Positions 1 to 8,502 of a stretch of DNA of 39,981 nt are shown piece after piece. The DNA is from Cedecea neteri NBRC 105707 = ATCC 33855 (GTDB lineage Bacteria; Pseudomonadota; Gammaproteobacteria; Enterobacterales; Enterobacteriaceae), in NCBI RefSeq assembly GCF_001571265.1, contig NZ_BCTL01000052.1, positions 1 through 39,981 of the forward strand, written 5' to 3'. Positions within the stretch are counted from its first letter, which is position 1; the number at the start of each line of letters is the position of its first letter. Made by a program: the position numbers and the translations under genes. The notes beneath the pieces were generated by a model. It was not told the DNA's origin and ran no database searches. It saw only the letters and a list, made by a program, of their open reading frames with translations.

Positions 1-853
1 CGGCTACCGTTATTACCAGCCGTGGGCGGGCCGCTGGCTGAGCGCTGATCCGGCGGGCACGGTGGACGGGCTGAATCTGTTCCGGATGGTGCGAAACAAT
101 CCCGTTTCTCTGCGAGATGAGAATGGTCTGGCCCCAGACGAACCTTATCAAATTAACGACGAAAGAATTGAGTATGAAAGAAAGGTTGCCCTAAACGTGC
201 TTGATATTGCGATAGAAAAAATGCAACAGAAGAATCTCGACAAAGATACCAAAGAAAAAATCAGAGCCATATTTGAAGGGAGTTCGAGCCGGAAAAAAAT
301 CAAAACCTCAAGATTCAAAAATGAGCTTCTGGCGAACTTTGAACATATGCGGGACAAACTGGCGACTAGCCCTACTGTTTACGATCCTAAAATGAATCCT
401 AAAGAAGCTCAAGCCTTTATCCGTAATGGGCAACCAATGTTCTTCTTCACCAGCTCTTATTTTATTACCAGTGGTTACGTTGAAAATGTGGTGACCTTGA
501 TGCATGAAAGTTCACATGTTTTTGGGGTTCAACGGAATGACGCCTTCCAGGAAATATATACAGGAACATTCGGGCGTCATGCACAAGATTATGTTTATGC
601 CGACAGGCCTGGGCATATGGAGGACTCTGCCTCAGACTACGTTAAGGCCGCAATAACTTCATTCCAACGTTTTCATAATGAAATTAAGGATGAAACTTAC
701 CGAAACAAAGTCACTGAAAAGAGTCGCCTCAAGTTGAGTAGATTGAAAACTGCCCTGCATAATGCCGATCATTTGGCAATAACGGCATTGAGTTTGGGTG
801 GCAAAAACGTTGATCGGCTGCTGGCAAAACATCCGAGCAGATCTATGCAGTAG
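1..853 (+). CDS. Rhs protein C-terminus with predicted M35-like zinc metallopeptidase toxin tip (5' partial)
   Basis: The frame is open from the left edge (first full codon at base 2), so only the end of a large gene is seen. Bases 2-123 encode the end of a conserved Rhs core (RYYQPWAGRWLSADP, then NLFRMVRNNP). After it, composition shifts to AT-rich, as is normal for exchangeable Rhs tips. Numbering from the GTG at 62, the tip has an HESSH zinc motif (H148, E149, H152; DNA from 503). About 24 residues later comes QDYVYA, with D176 placed like the Asp ligand of aspzincins (M35, D-x-x-Y-G), and then ALHNAD, similar to the ALNNAD stretch of that family. I infer a metalloprotease effector delivered by type VI secretion or contact. 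No immunity gene follows; the next gene is convergent. Rhs identity is strong; the M35 assignment is from motifs only. Confidence 0.8.
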   Translation, partial: GYRYYQPWAGRWLSADPAGTVDGLNLFRMVRNNPVSLRDENGLAPDEPYQINDERIEYERKVALNVLDIAIEKMQQKNLDKDTKEKIRAIFEGSSSRKKIKTSRFKNELLANFEHMRDKLATSPTVYDPKMNPKEAQAFIRNGQPMFFFTSSYFITSGYVENVVTLMHESSHVFGVQRNDAFQEIYTGTFGRHAQDYVYADRPGHMEDSASDYVKAAITSFQRFHNEIKDETYRNKVTEKSRLKLSRLKTALHNADHLAITALSLGGKNVDRLLAKHPSRSMQ

Positions 854-865
854 CCGTGTGTTGTT

Positions 866-895
866 CCCCCGCCTCTTCAGGTGGGGGATTTTCCT
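866..895 (+). terminator. Rho-independent terminator after the rhs gene
   Basis: CCCCCGCC at 866-873 pairs with GGTGGGGG at 880-887 (one G-U pair) around a 6-nt loop, followed by ATTTTCCTT. It sits 12 bp after the rhs stop codon and between convergent genes, so it leaves no room for an immunity gene. Confidence 0.65.
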
Positions 896-909
896 TTCAA
901 CATTATCTC

Positions 910-2001
910 TCAGTTAAACGGCTCGCCCAACGTCAGCATCAGACGGTTTGCCCAGGCGAAAAAGGCCGTGGACTGCACCAAATCCAGCAGCTCAAGCTCG
1001 CTTAATCCCAGTTCCCTCAGAGCGTGTATCTGTTGAGCATTGGCGCTTGCCGGGGTGGCGGATAACGCCGCTGAAAAGTTAATTTCCGCCTGCCAGCGGG
1101 GGGACTGCCCGTCGCTCAGCGTCCCGCCAGGTTCGATGGCAAGCAGACGTTCGATGGCTTCGTTATGTTTTGAAAGCTGGCTGGCCTTACGGGCGTGAAC
1201 AGAGGCGCAGTAAATGCAGCCGTTTACCTTGCTGGCAACGGTGGCGGCAAGTTCGCGCTCGGCGCGGGGCAAACCGCCTGGCGTATAAAAAATCCCTTTG
1301 TCGGTAAGGGTACGCTGCTCCAGCACCAGCAGGTTGCGCCCCAGCAGGCGAAAATAATCGGAGTCCTGGTGCCCGAAACGCTTGAGCGTTTCTTGCTGTT
1401 CCGGGCCGTATTCCGCATAAGGCAGGGCGGCTATCCACGGTTCCCAGTTAAGCTCGGCCTGGGTAAACGCCACCGGGGCGGATTTGCCGCTGGCGGTTAA
1501 CGGCTGGCGGTGCCACTCTCCGGCGGCGGGAATGCGCACCTGCTCGCCGTCTACCGGCTGGCTGCCAATCAGGCGCAGCCCGCGCAGCAGGCGGCTCTGA
1601 AAGGCCACGAAGCCAATAATTTGTGACAGTGTCACCACTTCTTCTTCGCTAAAGCCCACCTGAATCAGGGCCTGAACGTCCTGCGGGCCCGCCTGCACCG
1701 GCTGGAAACTCAGTCTTTCAGCATGATCGAGCAGAGTGCTAAAGCGCTCGCTGGCGGGTTGGCCAGCCAGACGCTGGGTGTAATGGTCCGTGAGCCGGGC
1801 ATCGTCGTGCCATTCCGCCACTCGTCTGCCGAGATGAAGCCTTTCCACTAATGTCAGCCCACTTGCGTTGCTTTCGCCGAAAAGCGCCTCATAGCTGCCC
1901 TGGGCGTGGACTGTGGCGGCTTCGCGGATTTCCCGCGCTTCTGCAAGCGCGGTGCCGGGAATTATGTCCGCCAGATGATTGAGCAAATCCGAATGACTCA
2001 T
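910..2001 (-). CDS. Double CMD/AhpD-like protein (alkylhydroperoxidase-related), 363 aa
   Basis: This is the last gene of the six-gene minus-strand operon. Its ATG overlaps the stop codon of the monooxygenase gene by 4 bp, which suggests coupled translation. The protein looks like two carboxymuconolactone-decarboxylase-like domains in tandem, about residues 1-150 and 185-363. Only the C-terminal half has the AhpD-type redox motif C262-IY-C265-ASV-H269. The N-terminal half keeps the helical pattern but has no cysteine pair there. I recognise it as a fusion of the two CMD families that usually accompany the KPN_01858-type luciferase-like monooxygenase genes (Avi_7169/Avi_7170 families). CMD proteins are peroxide- or hydroperoxide-reducing enzymes, or related decarboxylases. 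Here the likely role is to handle a peroxide or reactive product of the monooxygenase, but the reaction is unknown. Confidence 0.85.
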   Translation of the reverse strand: MSHSDLLNHLADIIPGTALAEAREIREAATVHAQGSYEALFGESNASGLTLVERLHLGRRVAEWHDDARLTDHYTQRLAGQPASERFSTLLDHAERLSFQPVQAGPQDVQALIQVGFSEEEVVTLSQIIGFVAFQSRLLRGLRLIGSQPVDGEQVRIPAAGEWHRQPLTASGKSAPVAFTQAELNWEPWIAALPYAEYGPEQQETLKRFGHQDSDYFRLLGRNLLVLEQRTLTDKGIFYTPGGLPRAERELAATVASKVNGCIYCASVHARKASQLSKHNEAIERLLAIEPGGTLSDGQSPRWQAEINFSAALSATPASANAQQIHALRELGLSELELLDLVQSTAFFAWANRLMLTLGEPFN

Positions 2002-3044
2002 AATGACTCCTTAGACAATGACGAGGTAGAGGTTGGGCGGGCGCTGCTGCGAACCCAGCCAAGCGCCGGGGCAACCTGCTGCGCGAGCAGTTCGATGGAA
2101 CGCAAAATGTAGGCGTGCGGCGGATCGATGGAATGCACCTGGAACGAAAGATCGGTCACGCGCTGGAGCGTTCTGTCGCGGAGCAGGGAGGCAATAACCT
2201 GCTGCGGCGTGCCCAGGTGAACGTCAAACGAAGCAATATGGCTATCCAGCGTATCGCCCAAAACCGGATGCCCCTGCGCCCGGTGCTGTTCTGCCTGCTG
2301 GCGCAGCCCTTTGGCCGCGAGCTGCCTGGCCAGTTCGCCGTCGTCGGTGACAAAACCGGTTCTTGAGCCCAGGATGCGAGGCTCAATGCCTTCGGGCAAG
2401 GCGTCCAGATAGGCATCGATGATCGGGTTTTGAATCTCATCCAGCGGGGTATCCAGCGCGTCGACCGGACGAGGTTGAGTGCGGGAAAGCATCAGCCCGT
2501 CACCTGCTTTTCCTGCCCGCGCGCCGCCATCGACGGAAAACGTTGCCTGCCAGATGCGATTTTTTAGCTGCGGGGAGGCCGGGTAAAGGTGGTTATCCGT
2601 GCCCGCAAGCGGCTCATCGCTCAGGGCCGAACGCAGCAGCGCGAGATTGTCTGCGTAAATTTTTCCCCTTTCCGCGCTTTGCAGACCAAAAGCCGGGAAA
2701 GAACCCGGCGTGCCGCCAGAACCGACGCCAAGATCAAAGCGTCCGCCGCTGAGCAAATCCAGCACAACCGCGTCCTCTGCCACGCGCAGCGCGGACTCCA
2801 TCGGCAGGGTAATAATGCCTGTGCCAAGCCGTATGCGCCGGGTGTGCGCCGCCACGTGGCTCAGAAAAACCAGCGGAGCAGGCAGGCCGCCTTCGGCTTC
2901 GTGAAAGTGGTGCTGTGCGACCCAGGCGGCGTCAAAGCCGTGCCATTCGGCGTGAATAATTTGTTCCGTTGCCAGTCGATAGCGTTCGGCGGCCGGGGCG
3001 TGGTCAAGCAGGCGAGTAAAAAAGCCCAGTCGTTTGAAGGTCAT
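1998..3044 (-). CDS. FMN-dependent luciferase-like monooxygenase (KPN_01858 family), 348 aa
   Basis: This is a bacterial-luciferase-like TIM-barrel protein. The N-terminus (GFFTRLLDHAP), the segment HAEWHGFDAAWVAQHHF, the RIRLGTGIITLP strand and the GRFDLGVGSGG loop are typical of FMN/F420-type monooxygenases. It would use reduced FMN and oxygen to oxidise a small imported molecule in the cytoplasm, as sulfonate and thioether monooxygenases do. It overlaps the ABC ATPase gene upstream and the CMD gene downstream by 4 bp each, so it belongs with a dedicated importer. No separate flavin reductase gene is visible in the operon; reduced flavin must come from elsewhere. The substrate cannot be read from the sequence. 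Confidence 0.88.
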   Translation of the reverse strand: MTFKRLGFFTRLLDHAPAAERYRLATEQIIHAEWHGFDAAWVAQHHFHEAEGGLPAPLVFLSHVAAHTRRIRLGTGIITLPMESALRVAEDAVVLDLLSGGRFDLGVGSGGTPGSFPAFGLQSAERGKIYADNLALLRSALSDEPLAGTDNHLYPASPQLKNRIWQATFSVDGGARAGKAGDGLMLSRTQPRPVDALDTPLDEIQNPIIDAYLDALPEGIEPRILGSRTGFVTDDGELARQLAAKGLRQQAEQHRAQGHPVLGDTLDSHIASFDVHLGTPQQVIASLLRDRTLQRVTDLSFQVHSIDPPHAYILRSIELLAQQVAPALGWVRSSARPTSTSSLSKESL

Positions 3045-4660
3045 GCAACGTCCTTATGGCCGGAGCCAATATCGGGAATAGCGTTAAGCAACTGCCAGGT
3101 GTAATCGCTGGCCGGGGCGTTAAATACGTCGGCAATTGGGCCGTTATCCACCAGCTCACCGGCGCGCAAAACGGAAACGCTGTGCGCCAGCTGGCGGACG
3201 GTGGCGAGATCGTGCGAGATAAACAGGTAAGTCAGGCCGAGCTGCCGCTGCAAGTCGTCGAGCAGACGTAAAATTTGCGCCTGCACCGTCACATCCAGCG
3301 CGGAGGTGGCTTCATCCAGCACCAGAATTTGCGGCTGCAGAATCAGCGCGCGGGCAATCGCCACGCGCTGCCGCTGCCCGCCGGAAAGTTCGCGAGGTTT
3401 GCGGGTCAACGCCTCCAGCGGGAGCGCCACGCGTTCGGTAATCGCTTCTACTTTGGCGCGCCGCTCGGCCTTCGACAGTTTGCCGAAGTTAAGCAGCGGC
3501 TCTTCGATAATGCGAAAGAGCGTCTGGCTCGGATCCAGCGAGGCGAAAGGGTTCTGATACACCAGCTGAATTTTTTGCCGGAGCTGACGGCGCGCTTCCG
3601 GGCTGAGATCGGTGGTGTCGATGCCGTCAATCAGCACTTGCCCACTATCCGGTTTCTGGAAGCCAAGCAGAATACGCGCCAGCGTCGATTTACCCGACCC
3701 GGACTCGCCAACCAGCGCGTGGGTGGTGCCTTTGGCCACGGTAAATGAAACGTCGTCCAGCGCCCGCAGCGTCTGGTCGCTGCCTTTTCCCAGGGAGAAG
3801 TGCTGGCTTAGGTTACGAATTTCGATGGACGCCGTTTGCGGGGCGCGTAAAGGCCAGGCCCGCAGCGTGCGCGACAGCCCAGGCGCATCTGCAAACAGCT
3901 GGCGGGTATAAGGATTCTTAGGGTGCTTCACCACTTCAGCGGTTGGGCCTGACTCCTGGATTCGCCCGTCGCGGAACACCAGAATACGGTCGGAACGCTG
4001 GGCGGCCAGCGCCAGGTCGTGCGTAACGAACAGCACCGCCGTACCGGATTCACGACGCAGGGTATCCAGCAAATCGAGAATGCGCTTCTGTACCGTAACG
4101 TCCAGGGCGCTGGTCGGCTCATCGGCAATAATTAGCGCGGGTTTAAGCGCGATAGCCATGGCGATCAGCACCCGCTGTTTCATCCCGCCGGAAAGCTGAT
4201 GTGGGTATTGGTTGGCCCGCTGTGTAGGGTGGCTGAGCCCCACTTTTTCGAGCAGCGTAACCACCTGGCTTTCCCGCTCGGCTCCGGGCAGGCGGGTATG
4301 AAGCTTCAGCACCTCGGCCACCTGCTGGCCGATGGTTTTTACAGGATTTAACGAACTGCCAGGATCCTGCGGGATCAGGCTGATGCTGGCCCCGCGCAGG
4401 GCGTCGAGCTGGCGTTCTGACCAGCGGCTGATGGCCTCCCCATTGAGCTGGATTACGCCAGATTCGATAATGCCGTTTTCACCCAGCAGCCCAATAATCG
4501 ACTGGGCGAGGGTTGTTTTCCCCGATCCTGATTCACCGACTATCGCCAGCACTTCTCCAGCGTGCAGGCTAAAGGAGGCGTTGTGCACCACGCGTTTGTT
4601 ACCGCCGCGCTGGCGCCAGGCGATGCTCAGATCGGTGATTTTCAATAGCGGCGTACTCAT
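3041..4660 (-). CDS. Fused double ATP-binding subunit of a peptide/opine-type ABC importer, 539 aa
   Basis: Two complete nucleotide-binding domains lie in one chain, as in GsiA and YejF. Domain 1 has Walker A GESGSGKTT (residues 42-50), signature LSGGM (156-160) and Walker B IIADEPTSALD. Domain 2 has Walker A GESGSGKST (318-326), signature LSGGQ (425-429) and a DEATSALD motif. Such a fusion can power the importer alone, without a DppD/DppF pair. Its start overlaps the end of the permease gene at 4657 by 4 bp, and its end overlaps the monooxygenase start by 4 bp. The chain length is normal and no catalytic residue is missing. The closest functional comparisons are importers for glutathione, small peptides and opine-like compounds. 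Confidence 0.93.
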   Translation of the reverse strand: MSTPLLKITDLSIAWRQRGGNKRVVHNASFSLHAGEVLAIVGESGSGKTTLAQSIIGLLGENGIIESGVIQLNGEAISRWSERQLDALRGASISLIPQDPGSSLNPVKTIGQQVAEVLKLHTRLPGAERESQVVTLLEKVGLSHPTQRANQYPHQLSGGMKQRVLIAMAIALKPALIIADEPTSALDVTVQKRILDLLDTLRRESGTAVLFVTHDLALAAQRSDRILVFRDGRIQESGPTAEVVKHPKNPYTRQLFADAPGLSRTLRAWPLRAPQTASIEIRNLSQHFSLGKGSDQTLRALDDVSFTVAKGTTHALVGESGSGKSTLARILLGFQKPDSGQVLIDGIDTTDLSPEARRQLRQKIQLVYQNPFASLDPSQTLFRIIEEPLLNFGKLSKAERRAKVEAITERVALPLEALTRKPRELSGGQRQRVAIARALILQPQILVLDEATSALDVTVQAQILRLLDDLQRQLGLTYLFISHDLATVRQLAHSVSVLRAGELVDNGPIADVFNAPASDYTWQLLNAIPDIGSGHKDVA

Positions 4661-5517
4661 GACGACCTCCGGGCAAAATGGTGGCTAACGCGGTTGACGG
4701 CCAACACCACGGCCACGACTACAACGCCTGGGAACGTGGATAGCCACCAGGCTGTTGCCAGGTAGTTCCGGCCTTCGGCAATCAGTAAGCCCCATTCCGG
4801 GGTCGGCGGCGGGGTGCCGTAACCCAGAAAACTCAGCGTAGACAGCGCCAGAATAGCGGAGCCGAACTGCAGTGCGGCAAAGGCGAACACCGAGGTCAGC
4901 GCGTTCGGCAAAATATGCCGCCAAAGCACCTGCAGGAATGTGCCGCCGCTGCCGACGGCGGCTTCGACGTAATCGCTATGGCGGATGCGAACCACTTCCG
5001 CACGGGCCAGGCGGGTAAAGTTGGCAATCGACGTAATCCCGACGGCGATGGCCGCATTCACCGTGCCGAAACCAAGCAGAATAATAACGCTGAGCGACAG
5101 CAGCAGGCCGGGGATTGCCAGCAGTACGTCGACGCCGCGCATTAGCGCGTGTTCAGTCTTGCCGCCGGTTGCCCCGGCCAGGACGCCAAGTGTGGTGCCG
5201 ACTACCAGGCCAAGCACTACGGCCACCAGCGCGCCGGAAAGCGAGTGAGATGCCCCCCAGACAATGCGTGCGTAGAGATCGCGCCCAAGCTGGTCGGTGC
5301 CCAGCCAGTGCCCGGCCTGGGGGGCAAGACGCTGCGCACCCGGCACGCCTTCGGTAGGGCTCCACTGAGTAAACAGCGACGGGAACAGCGCCCAAAGCGC
5401 GACGATAATCAGCGTGCACCAGGCCAGCCAAAGCCCGGGCTGAATGTTAGCGCGAAAGCCGGAGAACCGGCGCTCCGTCCTTCGCGGCAGCGGGGTATTG
5501 ATATCAACGGTCGTCAT
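4657..5517 (-). CDS. DppC/GsiD-type ABC permease, 286 aa
   Basis: This is an inner-membrane subunit of the importer. After a hydrophilic N-terminus of about 25 residues come six hydrophobic segments, and the OppC-like extracytoplasmic start (APQAGHWLGTDQLGRDLYARIVWGASHSL) is characteristic of the DppC family. The EAA-type loop that docks on the ATPase is near YVEAAVGSGGTFLQVLWRHILPNA. It overlaps both neighbours by 4 bp and pairs with the DppB-type permease encoded next to it. The substrate is inferred only from the neighbours: something small enough for a peptide-type channel that is then oxidised by the luciferase-like enzyme. Confidence 0.93.
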   Translation of the reverse strand: MTTVDINTPLPRRTERRFSGFRANIQPGLWLAWCTLIIVALWALFPSLFTQWSPTEGVPGAQRLAPQAGHWLGTDQLGRDLYARIVWGASHSLSGALVAVVLGLVVGTTLGVLAGATGGKTEHALMRGVDVLLAIPGLLLSLSVIILLGFGTVNAAIAVGITSIANFTRLARAEVVRIRHSDYVEAAVGSGGTFLQVLWRHILPNALTSVFAFAALQFGSAILALSTLSFLGYGTPPPTPEWGLLIAEGRNYLATAWWLSTFPGVVVVAVVLAVNRVSHHFARRSS

Positions 5518-6458
5518 GCGGTTACTCCCCGAATAGACTTAAGGCGCGGATCGAGCAGGGGATAAATCACATCCACCAGTAGGTTAATGACCACGAAGCT
5601 CAGGGCGGAAATCATCACCACCGCCTGCAACACGGCGACGTCCTGATTATTCACCGCCCGCTGAGTCAGCTGTCCCAGGCCGTTAAGGCCAAAAACAGTT
5701 TCGGTGATAAGCGCCCCGGCAATCAGTTCACCCAACAGCAAACCGGCCACCGTTAGCACCGGCAGCAGGGCGTTGCGGGCGACGTGTCGCCACAGGACAC
5801 CTGCCCGGCTGCCGCCTTTTGCGCGGGCAACGGCGACGTACGGCTGAGTCAGCACCTGGTCGATGTTTCGCATCAGCAACTGGGCCAGTGGGGCGCTAAT
5901 GGGCACCGCAAGCGTGGCGACCGGCAAAATCAGCCCCTGCCAGAAACCGGGGTTGATCACCGGAATTAGCCGCCACTGGAAGGAAAAAAGTTGGATTAGC
6001 GCAATGCCGAGCCAGAAGGTCGGTACGGCGATGAACAGAGCCGGAAGATTGGCAAATACCGTTCGAAGCCAGCGAAGCGGTGCGAGCGTAGAGGCCGCTG
6101 AAATGCTCACGGCGAGAATAATGGCGGCGGCAAACCCCAGCCCGGCCAGGCGGAGCGTCGAGGGAAGATTGGCGGCAATCAGCTGGCTGACGGACACGCC
6201 AGCCTCGATGGAGTAGCCAAACTCCCCGCGCAGCATATGGCCTAGCGTCGTCAAATATTGCTGCCAAAGCGGGGTGCTTTCGCCGTAGATCACCCGCATC
6301 TCCTGAATTTGCGCGGCGCTAAGCCCGAGATCCGGGTTCTGGAATTTGATCAGGACGGCATCGCCCGGCAAGAGTTGCAGAAGAATGAACGACACGCTAT
6401 AGGCCGCCCACAGTACTAGCAACGCCTGGGCAGCACGCCCGGCCAGATAACGTGTCAT
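5514..6458 (-). CDS. DppB/GsiC-type ABC permease, 314 aa
   Basis: This is the second membrane subunit of the importer. It has the DppB family N-terminus (RYLAGRAAQALLVLWAAYSVSF) with the first membrane helix, the loop LLPGDAV, and an EAA-like loop around VAVARAKGGSRAGVLWRHVARNA. The C-terminus NLLVDVIYPLLDPRLK is the usual family ending. It is 9 bp downstream of the binding-protein gene and overlaps the DppC-type gene by 4 bp. No truncation or frameshift is visible. Confidence 0.93.
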   Translation of the reverse strand: MTRYLAGRAAQALLVLWAAYSVSFILLQLLPGDAVLIKFQNPDLGLSAAQIQEMRVIYGESTPLWQQYLTTLGHMLRGEFGYSIEAGVSVSQLIAANLPSTLRLAGLGFAAAIILAVSISAASTLAPLRWLRTVFANLPALFIAVPTFWLGIALIQLFSFQWRLIPVINPGFWQGLILPVATLAVPISAPLAQLLMRNIDQVLTQPYVAVARAKGGSRAGVLWRHVARNALLPVLTVAGLLLGELIAGALITETVFGLNGLGQLTQRAVNNQDVAVLQAVVMISALSFVVINLLVDVIYPLLDPRLKSIRGVTA

Positions 6459-6467
6459 GGCTGCTCC

Positions 6468-8093
6468 TTAGTGTTTTTCAAGCCAGGCGGCGTAGAACGA
6501 AGGGCGGCCTACGGCTTCAAACGCCACGCCTTTTAGCCACGGTGCACCGGCAAAGACCTGCGGCTCTTCAAAAATTGGGATCACGTAGGCCTGGTCAATC
6601 AGATAGCGCTGGGCATCTCCCGCCAGCGCCAGGCGTTTCTGCGGATCGACTTCGGAAGAGATCCCTACGAGCAGGGCATTCAGCTTGTCGTCGCTAAACT
6701 GCGAGGTAGCGCTGAGGCCGCCTTTTTGCAGCAGGGCATCACGGTTGGCCGGGTGGAACTGGCTTTTAATCACATCCGGATCGGCGCGGCCCACTTCGAT
6801 AACGTTAACCCCGGTTTTCTGCGGATTGTTGGTATCCAGCACCCGGCTACCGGCATCTCCGGCACGCACGCTGAGGCCCACGCCTATTTGCTTCCATTGC
6901 TGGGCTACCAGCTGAAGCACTTCTTTGTTCTGCGGCTGCGGCAGAGATTCGTAGATGGTCAGCGCCAGCGGTTTGCCGTCTTTCTGGCGAATGCCGTTGC
7001 TGCCTTTTTGCCAGCCAGCTTCATCGAGCAGCTTGTTTGCCAGCGCCGGGTCGTATTTCAGCTTATCGCGCAGGTCAACATAGCCGGCTGCCGTGCTGGC
7101 AATCACCGACGTAGCCACCGGATAGTTGGCGGAGAAGAGAGTGTCAACAACCTGCTGCGCGTTGGTGCCGTGCAGCAGCGCCTGGCGAACTTTAACGTCG
7201 GCTACCAGCGGGTTATCCGGGCGCAGCGCAATGCCGTCGTTCACGCCACGGGTGGGGGCCGCGTAGATAGGGAACTTCTGGTCGGTGGCCTGCTTCTCAT
7301 CGTAGGCCTGTACCTGGCGAATAAAATCGGCCTGTCCCGCCAGCAGCGCACCTATGCGTACGCTGTCTTCCGGCGTGACCAGAATCTTGATGCCGTCGAG
7401 GTTGGCTGGCCCCTGCTGCGGACTGTTTTTCGGCCCCCATTGATAGTCTTTACGGGCGACTAAATCCACTTCGCGGCCCAGGGTTTCGTTTTGCACCACG
7501 AACGGGCCGGAGCCGATGATATTGCGGGCATCGCCCAGCTCATCAAAGGTACGGGCCAGCGTTTTCAGGGAAACCAGGCCGGAGCCGATGGTTGCCGTGC
7601 CCTGTAAAAAGCCCGGAGAGGGTTTTTTAAAGAAGAATTTCACGGTCAGCGGGTCAACAACCTCACTATGATCGTAGTTGTTGATGACTTCGGAAACCGG
7701 CAGGCGCAGGGCTTTATTGCCCAGGCCATAGGTATCAAAGTTTTTGGCTACCGCGTTGGCGTCCAGTGGAGTGCCGTCGGAGAACGTCACGCCAGGGCGA
7801 AGCTTGAAGGTGTATTCGGTTTTGTCGGCATTGCTGGTCCAGGATTCGGCAATCCACGGCTCAACTTCCAGCGTTTTAGGGTTCTGCCAGGTCAGTTTGT
7901 CGGTGATTTGGTTCAGGATCCCGCCGTTGGGGTAGAAGCCCCCGGCCGGAGGATAAAGGTTGGTGTGAGCCTGTTGTTCCAGGTAGACCAATTCCCCGCC
8001 TTTAACCGGGGCGGCGCTGGTGCTGAAAGCAGCAAAGGCTGCTGCTAATGCCAGCCCGCGAGCGATAGCGGTCTGGCGAGGCGATGATGACAT
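6468..8093 (-). CDS. Periplasmic solute-binding protein, SBP family 5 (KPN_01854-like), 541 aa
   Basis: This is the first gene of the monooxygenase-importer operon. It starts with a Sec signal peptide (residues 1 to about 27, ending near STSAA), followed by mature GGELVYLEQQAHTNLYPP and the family-5 motifs FKLRPGVTFSDGTPLDANAV and IGSGPFVV. The family binds peptides, nickel, opines and similar ligands and delivers them to DppBC-type permeases. The ATG has an AAAGGAT ribosome-binding site just upstream (about 8102-8110). The length is normal for the family. The ligand is unknown; the co-transcribed flavin monooxygenase and CMD protein suggest a catabolic substrate rather than a general peptide. 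Confidence 0.92.
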   Translation of the reverse strand: MSSSPRQTAIARGLALAAAFAAFSTSAAPVKGGELVYLEQQAHTNLYPPAGGFYPNGGILNQITDKLTWQNPKTLEVEPWIAESWTSNADKTEYTFKLRPGVTFSDGTPLDANAVAKNFDTYGLGNKALRLPVSEVINNYDHSEVVDPLTVKFFFKKPSPGFLQGTATIGSGLVSLKTLARTFDELGDARNIIGSGPFVVQNETLGREVDLVARKDYQWGPKNSPQQGPANLDGIKILVTPEDSVRIGALLAGQADFIRQVQAYDEKQATDQKFPIYAAPTRGVNDGIALRPDNPLVADVKVRQALLHGTNAQQVVDTLFSANYPVATSVIASTAAGYVDLRDKLKYDPALANKLLDEAGWQKGSNGIRQKDGKPLALTIYESLPQPQNKEVLQLVAQQWKQIGVGLSVRAGDAGSRVLDTNNPQKTGVNVIEVGRADPDVIKSQFHPANRDALLQKGGLSATSQFSDDKLNALLVGISSEVDPQKRLALAGDAQRYLIDQAYVIPIFEEPQVFAGAPWLKGVAFEAVGRPSFYAAWLEKH

Positions 8094-8211
8094 GGTGTTA
8101 TCCTTTATTGTTTGGTTGTTAGCGGCGCCCGCAGCGCCTTGAAACTCATAACAACTCAGGCAATAAAGGATGAGAACGAAGAAAATCTACTAACGATTGT
8201 TGAAAATCGAC

Positions 8212-8451
8212 TTAACGCAAATAGGTGGCTGGCCGTCTGTGGGTGACCGCATGATGGTGTTCGCGGAAATCATCAGCGGAATCTTCTGCCGCCTGGCGAA
8301 GTTCATCGCTGTCTGCCTGGTGGCTAAGCTGAATATCGATATCTTTCACCACGAAGTATTCATGTCCGTGGCGCTCGGCCAGGGTCTGGCCGGAGAAAAG
8401 GGCGGTCACAATTAATAACAGGATAATGTTCAGCTGGTTTTTTATTGCCAT
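8212..8451 (-). CDS. yncJ: YncJ, small secreted DUF2554 protein, 79 aa
   Basis: It has a short signal peptide (NQLNIILLLIVTALFSGQTLA, cleavage after about residue 25) followed by a small, histidine-rich mature part. The segments LFSGQ, GHEY, VKDID and the run around ADSDELRQAAEDSADDFREH match my memory of E. coli YncJ closely. The function is unknown in E. coli. The mature protein is charged, with several His (HGHE, EHHHAVTHRR), so metal binding is conceivable but unsupported. It lies 118 bp upstream of the importer operon on the same strand. In E. coli yncJ lies in the same general region as ydcR and patD, and both of those occur later in this window. Confidence 0.8.
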   Translation of the reverse strand: MAIKNQLNIILLLIVTALFSGQTLAERHGHEYFVVKDIDIQLSHQADSDELRQAAEDSADDFREHHHAVTHRRPATYLR

Positions 8452-8502
8452 CTTGCCACGCCTCGTGTGTGTTTTTTTTAGTCGTAAGGTGCTGCCTGTT
8501 TT

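Noticed and set aside
2589-3104. Plus-strand ORF of 171 aa
   Set aside because: It is antisense to the monooxygenase and ATPase genes, which have clear motifs; the ORF has no recognisable features.
6726-7463. Plus-strand ORF of 245 aa
   Set aside because: It lies opposite the binding-protein gene and its composition follows that gene's codon pattern; there are no motifs or ribosome-binding site.
8197-8415. Plus-strand ORF opposite yncJ
   Set aside because: The minus-strand frame has a signal peptide and matches YncJ; the plus frame does not resemble anything.
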